Shown: piece after piece, positions 1 through 8,477 of the stretch | Layout: every line of letters begins with the position of its first letter | Numbering within the stretch: position 1 is the first letter of the stretch | NCBI GenBank assembly: GCA_944326315.1 | Contig: CALVDP010000002.1 | Coordinates: forward strand, 1 to 64,000 | Direction: 5' to 3' | Source of the DNA: an uncultured Bacteroidales bacterium | GTDB taxonomy: Bacteria > Bacteroidota > Bacteroidia > Bacteroidales > UBA932 | DNA length: 64,000 bases | Program-made: the position numbers and the translations under genes | Notes under the pieces: model-generated | Told to the model about the DNA's origin: nothing | The model's database searches: none | What the model saw: the letters and a program-made list of their open reading frames with translations, nothing else

Positions 1-33
1 AGACCAGGTGGGAGAGTAGGAAGCTGCCGTTTT
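1..33 (+). rRNA. rrf: 5S rRNA, 3' end only
   Basis: The first bases read GGTGGGAGAGTAGG, the conserved 3' arm of bacterial 5S rRNA, ending in GCTGCCG. Only the last thirty or so nucleotides lie in the window, so an rRNA operon presumably continues to the left. A strong hairpin terminator follows at once, as expected for the end of an rrn operon. The exact 3' end is approximate. Confidence 0.85.
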
Positions 34-42
34 TACAGACAG

Positions 43-78
43 GACCCTGGAGAATCATTTCTCCGGGGTCTTTTTTTT
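43..78 (+). terminator. Terminator of the rRNA operon
   Basis: A 12-bp stem (GACCCTGGAGAA with TTCTCCGGGGTC, one G-U pair) closes a TCAT loop and runs straight into eight T. It sits just after the 5S 3' end and should end rRNA transcription before hydE. Confidence 0.9.
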
Positions 79-153
79 ATTGTTGTATTCCGAAATTTCT
101 TAAATTTACAAGTTGGCTGCATTACGGATTAACGTCATGGAGAGATATTCTTT

Positions 154-1260
154 ATGGACAATCAGAATACGGATTTGATTTCTCTGGTCTGCAAGCTTCA
201 TGATACGGGTGCTCTTGCCCCTCGTGAGTACAGGCTGCTTCTTCTTTCAGATGACACGGAAGCCGTTTCTGCCTTGCATGAGGAAGCTGCTGCGGTCTCC
301 AGAAAGTATTTCGGCAACAGGATATATGTCAGAGGTTTGCTTGAAATATCCAATATATGCAGGAATGACTGTCTTTATTGCGGCATACGGAAGTCGAACC
401 TGAATATCAGACGATATTCGCTTACCGATGCTGAAATAATAGCATGCTGCGACAAGGCATATCAAGCTGGATTCCGTACATTTGTCCTGCAGGGCGGGGA
501 GCATCCGGAGTCTGCATCGGAACATATAGAGAGACTGTGTCGGACAATACATGGAAGATTTCCGGACTGTGCCATTACTCTTTCTCTCGGTGAATACAGC
601 GATGATGCCTACAGAAGATTCAGGGCTGCGGGTGCTGACCGCTATTTACTGAGACACGAGACATACAATCCTCGGCATTATGCGAGACTTCATCCGGCAG
701 AGATGTCGCGGGCACACCGGCTTCATTGTCTGGACGTCTTGAAGGGATTGGGTTTTCAGACGGGAACAGGCATAATGGCAGGCAGTCCGTTCCAGACGGC
801 AGACGATATTGTCGAAGACATATTGTATATCGGGAAGCTGAAGCCCCAGATGATCGGGATAGGTCCTTTTATCCCACATGCTGACACAGTCTTCGCAGGC
901 TGGTGGAAAGACGGGCCGGGAATCATTCCGGGAATGTCAAGAAAAGAGACTGCCATGGAGATTACCCTGAGGCTGATATCAGTCTTCAGGCTAATGTTCC
1001 CGAAAGCATTGATCCCGGCAACGACTGCTCTGTCCACAATATCATCATCGGGACGTGAAGCGGGTATCCTGGCAGGTGCCAATGTGGTCATGCCGAATAT
1101 TACACCGCATCATGTGCGCCAGGATTATTCTTTGTATGACGGCAAGGTATCTGACGGGGCGGAATCGGCGGAAGGCATGGATAGCCTTTGCAGCCTGCTC
1201 GGAAATATAGGTTATTGCATTACTTGGGACAAGGGAGATTATGGAAGCTGTATCGTATAG
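154..1260 (+). CDS. hydE: [FeFe] hydrogenase H-cluster radical SAM maturase HydE
   Basis: HydE is a cytosolic radical S-adenosylmethionine enzyme that helps build the 2Fe subcluster of [FeFe] hydrogenase. The 368-residue length fits the family. The radical SAM motif CRNDCLYC places the 4Fe-4S ligands at about C69, C73 and C76, followed by a BioB-like TIM barrel with LQGGEHPE near residue 113. It is the first gene of hydE-hydG-hydF on the + strand, and its end overlaps the hydG start by 20 bp, so translation is probably coupled. A weak promoter-like TAAATTTA lies at 101-108. The paralogue HydG is excluded because it is the next gene and has a different C terminus. Family assignment is firm. 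Confidence 0.95.
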   Translation: MDNQNTDLISLVCKLHDTGALAPREYRLLLLSDDTEAVSALHEEAAAVSRKYFGNRIYVRGLLEISNICRNDCLYCGIRKSNLNIRRYSLTDAEIIACCDKAYQAGFRTFVLQGGEHPESASEHIERLCRTIHGRFPDCAITLSLGEYSDDAYRRFRAAGADRYLLRHETYNPRHYARLHPAEMSRAHRLHCLDVLKGLGFQTGTGIMAGSPFQTADDIVEDILYIGKLKPQMIGIGPFIPHADTVFAGWWKDGPGIIPGMSRKETAMEITLRLISVFRLMFPKALIPATTALSTISSSGREAGILAGANVVMPNITPHHVRQDYSLYDGKVSDGAESAEGMDSLCSLLGNIGYCITWDKGDYGSCIV

Positions 1261-2695
1261 TGACAGATATGACCCCGCATCTTCACGGGCGGAGGTATTC
1301 ATTTCGGATGAGGAAATCCTGGCTGCTGCTCACTTTGCAAGAACACACGCGGATGACAGCATGCTTGTACGGCGGATTCTGGAGAAGGCACGAGGATGTC
1401 ACGGCCTTACACACAGGGAAGCGGCAGTGCTTGTGGAATGCAGGGATCCTGTCCTGACAGAAGAAATGTTCTCTATAGCGCGCGACATCAAGAGAAAGCT
1501 CTACGGGAACCGGATTGTACTGTTCGCTCCGCTGTATCTGTCTGACTGGTGTGTAAACGGTTGTGTTTATTGCCCGTACCATCTGCAGAACAAACATATT
1601 GCAAGGAGGAAGCTTACACAGGACGAGATCCGCCGCGAAGTCATTGCATTGCAGGATATGGGACATAAGCGCCTTGCCATTGAGGCTGGAGAAGATCCGG
1701 TGCACAATCCTCTCGAATATATCCTGGAGTCAATAAGGACAATATACGGCGTAAGGCATGGAAACGGGGCAATTCGGCGGGTAAACGTGAATATTGCGGC
1801 AACGACAGTCGAGAATTACCGCAAGCTGAGAGATGCCGGCATCGGTACGTATATCCTGTTCCAGGAGACTTACGACAAGAAAAGATATGAGAAGCTGCAT
1901 CCGAGCGGACCCAAGAGCGACTACGCCTGGCATACCGAGGCAATGGACCGTGCAATGGAAGGCGGCATAGATGACGTCGGGATAGGGGTCCTGTTCGGGC
2001 TTGACACTTATCTTTATGATTTCATAGGCCTTCTCATGCATGCGGAACATCTTGAAGCCCGTTTCGGTGTCGGCCCGCATACCGTAAGCGTGCCGAGAAT
2101 CTGCCCTGCTGACGATATTGATACCGGAAATTTCCCGGATGCGGTACCTGATGACGTATTCTGCAGGATTGTGGCGGTGCTCAGGCTTGCTGTACCATAC
2201 ACTGGCATGATCATTTCCACCAGAGAGTCTCAGTCAGTCAGGGAAAAAGTCCTGGAACTCGGCATATCCCAGATCAGCGGAGGATCTCTGACGAGTGTCG
2301 GAGGATATGCGGACCGCGGTGCGGAGTCAGCCGGAAATGTTTCCGGGACTGCCCAGTTCGATATCAGCGACAGGCGTACACTGGATGAAATAGTAGGCTG
2401 GCTGATTGACATGGGACATATCCCGAGTTTCTGTACGGCATGCTACAGGGAAGGCAGGACAGGGGACAGGTTCATGTCTCTTGTGAAAGACGGGAAGATT
2501 GCCGGCTGCTGTCAGCCTAATGCCTTGCTGACATTGATGGAGTACCTTCAGGATTATGCTTCAGACGATACGAGGCGGAAAGGTCTGGCCCTTGTCCGGA
2601 GAGAGCTTGACGGAATCCCGAACGAAAATATGCGTCAGATGACTTCACGGCGGCTGGAGGATATTCTTGCCGGCAGCCGCGATTTCAGGTTCTGA
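1241..2695 (+). CDS. hydG: [FeFe] hydrogenase maturase HydG (tyrosine lyase)
   Basis: HydG cleaves tyrosine to p-cresol and delivers the CO and cyanide ligands of the hydrogenase 2Fe subcluster. Two Fe-S sites are visible. The N-terminal radical SAM motif CVNGCVYC lies at about C104/C108/C111. The C-terminal CTAC...C site (C398, C401, C424; CX2CX22C) binds the auxiliary cluster and distinguishes HydG from ThiH. At 484 residues the length is normal. The start lies inside the last codons of hydE (20-bp overlap). A repeat-bearing gap of 277 bp separates it from hydF, so hydF may be partly uncoupled. Confidence 0.95.
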   Translation: MEAVSYSDRYDPASSRAEVFISDEEILAAAHFARTHADDSMLVRRILEKARGCHGLTHREAAVLVECRDPVLTEEMFSIARDIKRKLYGNRIVLFAPLYLSDWCVNGCVYCPYHLQNKHIARRKLTQDEIRREVIALQDMGHKRLAIEAGEDPVHNPLEYILESIRTIYGVRHGNGAIRRVNVNIAATTVENYRKLRDAGIGTYILFQETYDKKRYEKLHPSGPKSDYAWHTEAMDRAMEGGIDDVGIGVLFGLDTYLYDFIGLLMHAEHLEARFGVGPHTVSVPRICPADDIDTGNFPDAVPDDVFCRIVAVLRLAVPYTGMIISTRESQSVREKVLELGISQISGGSLTSVGGYADRGAESAGNVSGTAQFDISDRRTLDEIVGWLIDMGHIPSFCTACYREGRTGDRFMSLVKDGKIAGCCQPNALLTLMEYLQDYASDDTRRKGLALVRRELDGIPNENMRQMTSRRLEDILAGSRDFRF

Positions 2696-2722
2696 CCTCG
2701 GGCTTATGACGGAATGAAATCT

Positions 2723-2971
2723 AAATCTAACGTGAATTCGATGAAATGAATGGAATGAATTTCAGAGAATTACCTCTATAGAGGACGAAGTCCGGCGTAA
2801 GTTCTCCCCTACGCAGGGGAGAATTTAAGAGGGGTGACACGAAAAAGGAAAGGGATTTCGAAGAAATCGTAACGTCAGTTCGACGGAATCTCTGATATTG
2901 AACAGAATAATTCGTCGAACTGACGTTAAATCTAACGTGAATTCGATGAAATGAATGGAATGAATTTCAGA
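2723..2971. repeat. Intergenic palindromic repeat element, copy 1
   Basis: The hydG-hydF gap is built from a composite element. A 44-bp direct repeat (2723-2766 and 2928-2971, starting AAATCTAACGTGAATTCG) flanks a core at 2801-2927. The core has a 9-bp hairpin (2802-2823, TTCTCCCCT with AGGGGAGAA) and a perfect 15-bp inverted repeat (2871-2885 with 2913-2927, AACGTCAGTTCGACG). A second, diverged copy lies at about 59443-59639. The right repeat ends one base before the hydF start codon. It has no coding capacity and resembles a REP/MITE-type element; how it moves is unknown. Confidence 0.8.
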
Positions 2972-2972
2972 T

Positions 2973-4190
2973 ATGACAGGAATACCATCATCCGAGAGAC
3001 TTCAGATCACGATTTTCGGCAAGACGAACAGTGGGAAGTCTTCTTTGTTCAATGCTTTGTTGTCAAGTGACATATCAATAGTGTCCGAAGTCCCGGGGAC
3101 AACTGCCGATCCTGTCCGGAAGGCTGTAGAAATTCCGGGAGCCGGGCCATGTGTGATCGTGGATACGGCAGGTTTTGACGACTTGTCTTCAGACCTCGGG
3201 CGCATGCGTGTCGGGAAAACGAGAAAGGTTGTCCCGGAGACAGATGTGGCTGTTTTGCTGTTCACCGGTCCTGACGACATGGAGAAGGAATGGTATCGGT
3301 TCCTGAAAAAGTGTGGGGTAGCTGTCATTCCGGTAATCAGCATACCGGACATGGACGCAGATCATGCAGGTGAAGCCATCCAGGGCAGGACAGAGGCTCT
3401 GAAGGCCATTTGCAGCGAGACTCCCCTTGTAGTCAATCCGTTGACAGGGAGCGGATTGGATGCTGTTTTCAGAGTGATTGGAGAGTATTCCTCCGCCAAT
3501 ACTTCTGCCGGACCCGTGACCGGTGACCTGGTCAAGGCCGGGGATACGGTGCTGCTCGTCATGCCACAGGACAGCGAGGCTCCTGCAGGACGTCTGATAC
3601 TTCCTCAGTCGCGGACATTGCGTGATCTTATGGACATAGGTTGTACGGCAGTATGCTGCACGGCAGATATGGCGGCGGCGTCTCTGAAGTCGCTTTCATC
3701 ACCGCCGGATATGATAATAACGGATTCACAGGTATTTCCTGAGGTCTATGCCGTCAAACCGGAAAAAAGCCGTATTACATCCTTTTCAATCCTGTTCGCC
3801 GCGTACAAGGGGGATATCGGTCTGCTGATGACCGGTACAGGAAAACTGTCCGGACTGAAAAGTGATGCACACATACTTATTGCGGAAGCGTGTGCGCATG
3901 TCCCTCTTCATGAGGATATAGGACGGGTCAAGATACCGGCCCTGCTGCGCAGACGACTCGGTGACGGAATTGTGATAGATACGGTCTCCGGCAAGGATTT
4001 TCCGGATGACCTGTCGGGCTATGATATTGTCATACATTGCGGTGCATGCATGTTCGGCAGGAAATATGTCATGAGAAGGCTTGCCCAGGCAAGCTTGCAG
4101 GGCGTCCCCGTGACAAATTACGGTCTTGTGCTTGCATGGAGCGCAGGCATATTGGACAAGGTGGAAATCCCCGGCTACAGCAGAAGATGA
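2973..4190 (+). CDS. hydF: [FeFe] hydrogenase maturation GTPase HydF
   Basis: HydF is the GTPase scaffold on which the 2Fe subcluster is assembled before transfer to the hydrogenase. It has an N-terminal TrmE/Era-like G domain with P-loop GKTNSGKSS at about residues 16-24 and DTAGFDD near 64. The C-terminal cluster-binding domain carries the HydF signature CxH (C307, H309) and HCGAC (C356, C359). At 405 residues it is full length. The start ATG fits the conserved N terminus (SERLQITIFG) and lies one base after a repeat element, so its leader is repeat-derived. It converges on hndA with only 9 bp between the stops. Confidence 0.94.
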   Translation: MTGIPSSERLQITIFGKTNSGKSSLFNALLSSDISIVSEVPGTTADPVRKAVEIPGAGPCVIVDTAGFDDLSSDLGRMRVGKTRKVVPETDVAVLLFTGPDDMEKEWYRFLKKCGVAVIPVISIPDMDADHAGEAIQGRTEALKAICSETPLVVNPLTGSGLDAVFRVIGEYSSANTSAGPVTGDLVKAGDTVLLVMPQDSEAPAGRLILPQSRTLRDLMDIGCTAVCCTADMAAASLKSLSSPPDMIITDSQVFPEVYAVKPEKSRITSFSILFAAYKGDIGLLMTGTGKLSGLKSDAHILIAEACAHVPLHEDIGRVKIPALLRRRLGDGIVIDTVSGKDFPDDLSGYDIVIHCGACMFGRKYVMRRLAQASLQGVPVTNYGLVLAWSAGILDKVEIPGYSRR

Positions 4191-4199
4191 CCGGCCGGC

Positions 4200-4676
4200 T
4201 TACTCCAGGCTTTCTATGATATGCCTGGCATCTACCGGCTGAAGTCTTCCGTAGACTTTGTCCCCGATCATCACCACGGGAGCCAGTCCGCACGCGCCGA
4301 CGCACCTGAGGCAGTCAAGAGAGAACTTGCCGTCCGGAGTCGTCTCTCCGACATTGATGCCGAGCACACGCTTGAATTCTTCCAGCAGCTTTTCCGAGCC
4401 TCTGACGTAGCAGGCTGTTCCCATGCATACCGATATGGGATATTTGCCTTTTGCCGTCATTGTGAAAAAAGCGTAGAATGTAACGACTCCATACACTTTT
4501 GATGCAGGAATCCCGAGTCTTCCTGCAATAAGCCTCTGCATTTCTTCCGGAAGGTAGCCCATGAGGTGCTGGGCTTCATGCAGTATGTTTATCAGTTCCT
4601 TGGGGTCGTCACCATGTTCACTGCAGATGGCGTTCACTTTCCCGATTATGTCGCAAGGCAGTTTGATCTCTGACAT
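4200..4676 (-). CDS. hndA: Hydrogenase small subunit, NuoE-like [2Fe-2S] protein (HndA/HydC type)
   Basis: This is the 24-kDa-type thioredoxin-like subunit of a multimeric NAD(P)-linked [FeFe] hydrogenase. Its [2Fe-2S] site is C84-x4-C89 and C125-x3-C129 (CMGTAC and CVGAC), as in NuoE and HndA. It passes electrons between the flavin subunit and the hydrogenase. At 158 residues it matches the family. It is the last gene of the minus-strand operon hndC-hndD-hndA, with a 43-bp gap after hndD. NuoE of complex I is excluded by context: no other nuo genes are present. Confidence 0.92.
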   Translation of the reverse strand: MSEIKLPCDIIGKVNAICSEHGDDPKELINILHEAQHLMGYLPEEMQRLIAGRLGIPASKVYGVVTFYAFFTMTAKGKYPISVCMGTACYVRGSEKLLEEFKRVLGINVGETTPDGKFSLDCLRCVGACGLAPVVMIGDKVYGRLQPVDARHIIESLE

Positions 4677-4719
4677 GTTCCTGAAATTTAATTGGTTACT
4701 GTAAGAGTGGCAGGATGTT

Positions 4720-6483
4720 CTAACATGATTTGTTGAAATAGTGCGTATGCAGCAGCTGCTCTGCCTTTTCGCTCATAGGCTTGCCGAGGAATTCCTGGTA
4801 CAGCATTTTGATGTACGGGTTTTCGTGGGATTTGCGCAGCGTTTTCCCTGCATCTTCCTTGTACAGCGCGTTCGCCCTTGCGTAAAGCACTTCCGAGTGT
4901 CCGTGGTGAAGGGGCTGTCCGCCTCCGCCGATGCAGCCTCCAGGGCATGCCATGATCTCGATGGCGTGGTATTCGTTCCTGCCGTGCCTTATGTCTTCCA
5001 GCAGATGCCTTGCATTGCCGAGCCCGTGTGCAATCCCGACTTTCAATTCAAAGCCGTCAAGATCCACACTTGCCCGCCTTACTCCGGCCATCCCTCTGAC
5101 AGCCTGAAAGTTTACATTCCCGAGCGGTTTGCCGGTATAGAGTTCGTAAACTGTCCTTAACGCTGCTTCCATTACTCCTCCCGTTGCCCCGAATATCACC
5201 CCTGCTCCTGTGGATGCTCCGAGCGGCATGTCGAATTCCATGTCAGGCAGCAGGGTGAAACTTATGTTTGCCCTCTTGATAAGTCTTGCCAGTTCCCGCG
5301 TAGTGATCGAATAGTCTACGTCAGGATTTCCTCCTGTCTTGAATTCATCCCTGTCGCATTCGTATTTTTTGGCCAGACAAGGCATGATGGATACCACGAC
5401 AAGCTTTTCCCTCGGTATGCCGGTCTTTTCAGCCCACCATGTCTTGGCTATGGAGCCGAACATCTGCTGTGGAGAGCGTGCCGTCGAAGGTATGTCAAGC
5501 ATGTCAGGGAACTGGTGTTCGAAGAAGTTGACCCATGCAGGGCAGCATGACGTCAATATCGGAAGCCTGACCTCCTTGTCTCCGCCGAGATATCTTGTGA
5601 GCCTGTCCAGCATTTCCGCCCCTTCTTCCATTATCGTGAGGTCTGCAGCGAAATCCGTGTCGAAAACATAGTCGAAACCCAGTTCCCTCAGGGCAGCGAC
5701 CATCTTTCCTGTCGCAAGTGTTCCTGCAGGGAGCCCGAACTCTTCTCCTATTGCCGCCCGTACTGCCGGTGCTGTCTGTACTATGACAGTCTTTTCCGGA
5801 TCGGCAAGGTCTTCCACCAGCCTGTTGGTATGGTCTCTTTCCGTAAGCGCTCCGACAGGGCAGACAGCAACGCATTGTCCGCAGTAGGTACATTCGCTTT
5901 CCGACATCATCTTGTCGAAGGCCGGAGCTATGGTTGTATTGAAACCTCTCCTTATTGCCCCGAGTGCCCCGACTGTCTGGACCTCGTTGCATACGCTTTC
6001 ACATCTGCGGCAGAATATGCACTTGTCCATATTCCTTACAATGGATGCCGTGTACTCTCTTTTCCGTGGAGAAAGCTCGCCTCCGTTGAACGGCATTTCC
6101 CGTATGTTGAATCTCAATGCCAGGCTCTGCAGGTCGCAAGATCCGGCTTTCGGGCATGTCAGGCATTCGTTCGGGTGATCTGACAGTATGAGCTCTGCGA
6201 CGACCTTGCGTGCGTTCATTACTCTCAGAGTGCTTGTGCGCACTACCATGCCGTCCGAACACTTTGTAGCGCATGCCGGTGCGAGATTCTTGCGGCCCTC
6301 CACTTCCACGACGCATATCCGGCATGAGGCCGGGGTGTTCCTGATGCATGTTCCCTTGAGGTCGATGTGGCACAGTGTCGGTATGTCTATGCCTATCTTC
6401 TGTGCGGCATCCAGAATGGTAGTGCCTTCCGGGACCGTGACGAAGTGATGATCGATCTGTAGTGTTATCTGTCTTGGTTCCAT
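4720..6483 (-). CDS. hndD: [FeFe] hydrogenase catalytic subunit (HndD/HydA type)
   Basis: This catalytic subunit makes or oxidises H2 at the H-cluster. The domains in order are: a [2Fe-2S] ferredoxin domain (C38, C54, C57, C71), a His-ligated 4Fe-4S segment (HPNECLTCPKAGSC, about residue 103), two 4Fe-4S clusters (CIFCRRCESVC and CTYCGQCVAVCP), then the hydrogenase domain with H-cluster motifs TSCCPAW (L1), MPCLAKK (L2) and MACPGGCIGGGGQ (L3, C513 and C517). The small-subunit region is fused at the C terminus. The length (587) and modules match group A3 trimeric enzymes. All H-cluster cysteines are present, so it is predicted active. Its maturases are encoded just across the convergent junction. 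Confidence 0.95.
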   Translation of the reverse strand: MEPRQITLQIDHHFVTVPEGTTILDAAQKIGIDIPTLCHIDLKGTCIRNTPASCRICVVEVEGRKNLAPACATKCSDGMVVRTSTLRVMNARKVVAELILSDHPNECLTCPKAGSCDLQSLALRFNIREMPFNGGELSPRKREYTASIVRNMDKCIFCRRCESVCNEVQTVGALGAIRRGFNTTIAPAFDKMMSESECTYCGQCVAVCPVGALTERDHTNRLVEDLADPEKTVIVQTAPAVRAAIGEEFGLPAGTLATGKMVAALRELGFDYVFDTDFAADLTIMEEGAEMLDRLTRYLGGDKEVRLPILTSCCPAWVNFFEHQFPDMLDIPSTARSPQQMFGSIAKTWWAEKTGIPREKLVVVSIMPCLAKKYECDRDEFKTGGNPDVDYSITTRELARLIKRANISFTLLPDMEFDMPLGASTGAGVIFGATGGVMEAALRTVYELYTGKPLGNVNFQAVRGMAGVRRASVDLDGFELKVGIAHGLGNARHLLEDIRHGRNEYHAIEIMACPGGCIGGGGQPLHHGHSEVLYARANALYKEDAGKTLRKSHENPYIKMLYQEFLGKPMSEKAEQLLHTHYFNKSC

Positions 6484-6509
6484 CTTCCGATATTATGTGG
6501 CCTGAGCCG

Positions 6510-8420
6510 TTAATTCACCGATATAGCCTTGAACTTGCACCTTGCCAGGCACATGCCGCATCTGATGCATTTGGCCGGGTTGATGATATGCGGCTTTCGT
6601 ACATCGCCTATTATGGCTTCGGCAGGGCAGTTCCTGGCGCACAGGTGGCAGCCGATGCATAGCTTGCTGTCTATGCTGTATGTGAGCAGGGCTTTGCATT
6701 GTCTTGCCCTGCATTTGTGGTCGCGAACATGCTCTTCGTATTCCTCATGGAAATGACGCAGCGTGGACAATACCGGATTCGGTGAAGTCTGCCCGAGTCC
6801 GCATAGTGCCGTGTCCTTTATCACTTTTCCGAGTGTGGAGAGGGTCTTCAGGTCTTCTTCGGTACCTTTCCCGGAAGTGATCTTGTCCAGCGTCTCAAGC
6901 AGTCTCTTGTTCCCGATCCTGCACGGAGTGCATTTGCCGCATGATTCCTCCACAGTGAATTCAAGGTAGAATCTGGCTACGGACACCATGCAGTCATCCT
7001 CGTCCATGACTATCATGCCTCCGGATCCCATCATTGACCCTTCTGCAAGCAGGTTGTCGAAATCTATCGGGATATCAAGGTGTTTTTCCGTAAGACATCC
7101 TCCGGACGGTCCTCCGGTCTGCACGGCCTTGAATTTCCTTCCGTCTTTGATTCCTCCACCTATGTCATATATTACTTCCCGCAGTGTCGTGCCCATAGGT
7201 ACTTCAATCAGTCCGACATTGTTTATCTTGCCGGCGAGTGCGAATACTTTTGTTCCCTTTGATTTTTCTGTCCCGATGGAAGCGAACCATTCGGCACCCC
7301 TTGTCAGAATGGCAGGTATGTTGGCGAAGGTCTCCACATTGTTCACATTGGTCGGCTTGCCGAGATATCCGGCTTCTGCCGGGAATGGCGGTTTCATGGT
7401 AGGTTCACCCCTGCATCCTTCCATGGAATGTATCAGAGCCGTCTCCTCCCCGCACACAAAAGCACCTGCCCCGTATCTTATCTCGATATCGAAGCTGAAA
7501 CCGCTGCCAAGTATGTTTTTCCCGAGGAAACCGTACTCCCGAGCCTGCGCTATCGCGGTCTTCAGCCGGTGTATGGCCAAAGGATATTCGGCCCTGATGT
7601 ACACAAGACCGTGAGAAGCCCCTATTGCATATCCGCAGATAGCCATTGCCTCCACAATGGAATTGGGATCGCCTTCCATGATGGACCTGTCCATGAATGC
7701 CCCGGGGTCACCCTCGTCCGCATTGCACACGACATATTTGACGTCTCCCGGGCTTTTTCTGGCCAGTTCCCATTTTTTTCCGGTAGGGAAGCCGCCGCCT
7801 CCGCGTCCCCGCAGTCCTGACAGTTTTATCTGCCCGATTACATCTTCAGGAGACATCTTCGACAGACATTCCGCAAGTGCGGCATATCCGTCTCGGGCTA
7901 TGTATTCTTCAATGTTTTCAGGATCAATGAAGCCGCAGTTCCGCAGGGCGATACGCATCTGTTTCCTGTAGAAATCAATATGCTTCGAATCGCTGACATG
8001 CAGGCCTGTCTTCGGGTCAGTATAGAGCAGTCTCTCTACCCGTTCTCCCTTGATAATGTGCCTTGCGAATATTTCCGGGACATCCTCAGGAGTGACCTGG
8101 GTATAGAATGTATTGTCCGGTATTATCTTCACCACGGGACCTTTCTCGCAGAACCCGAAGCATCCTGTAGTGACGATATCTACATGAGCGTCAAGCTTTT
8201 TTTCAGCAAGCAGTTCATGGAATTTTTCGCTGATAAGCTGGCTTGACGACGCTTTGCATCCTGTGCCTCCGCATACCAGTACCTGTATGTGTCCGGTACC
8301 GGTTTCCAGTCCGCAGCTTTGGCCATTTGTCTGCGTTTCACTTTTTTCGCGCAGAGAGAGAGACGCTGCGGCATCTCTTCTGAGGCTGTTCAGATCCTCC
8401 GGCCTCGTGAGTGCTTTCAT
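6510..8420 (-). CDS. hndC: Hydrogenase flavin subunit, NuoF-like (HndC/HydB type)
   Basis: This is the NAD(P)H-binding FMN subunit of the trimeric hydrogenase. Residues about 45-130 form a thioredoxin-like [2Fe-2S] domain (VCGGTGC and TTGCFGFC). The central NuoF core carries the glycine-rich nucleotide site (GLRGRGGGGFPTGKKW) and the FMN fold, then a 4Fe-4S site CGKCTPCR. The C terminus is a two-cluster ferredoxin (CIGCHLCARNCP, CIRCGMCLARC). At 636 residues it is the extended HndC/HydB form, not plain NuoF. Electron bifurcation with ferredoxin and NAD(P)H is inferred from the family. The first 40 residues are poorly conserved, so the start is less certain than the rest. Confidence 0.93.
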   Translation of the reverse strand: MKALTRPEDLNSLRRDAAASLSLREKSETQTNGQSCGLETGTGHIQVLVCGGTGCKASSSQLISEKFHELLAEKKLDAHVDIVTTGCFGFCEKGPVVKIIPDNTFYTQVTPEDVPEIFARHIIKGERVERLLYTDPKTGLHVSDSKHIDFYRKQMRIALRNCGFIDPENIEEYIARDGYAALAECLSKMSPEDVIGQIKLSGLRGRGGGGFPTGKKWELARKSPGDVKYVVCNADEGDPGAFMDRSIMEGDPNSIVEAMAICGYAIGASHGLVYIRAEYPLAIHRLKTAIAQAREYGFLGKNILGSGFSFDIEIRYGAGAFVCGEETALIHSMEGCRGEPTMKPPFPAEAGYLGKPTNVNNVETFANIPAILTRGAEWFASIGTEKSKGTKVFALAGKINNVGLIEVPMGTTLREVIYDIGGGIKDGRKFKAVQTGGPSGGCLTEKHLDIPIDFDNLLAEGSMMGSGGMIVMDEDDCMVSVARFYLEFTVEESCGKCTPCRIGNKRLLETLDKITSGKGTEEDLKTLSTLGKVIKDTALCGLGQTSPNPVLSTLRHFHEEYEEHVRDHKCRARQCKALLTYSIDSKLCIGCHLCARNCPAEAIIGDVRKPHIINPAKCIRCGMCLARCKFKAISVN

Positions 8421-8477
8421 ATAGTCAGTGTTGTGTATGTGGTGTCAGGTATTGCCCTCCGGGCAGGGCAGGCGGGA

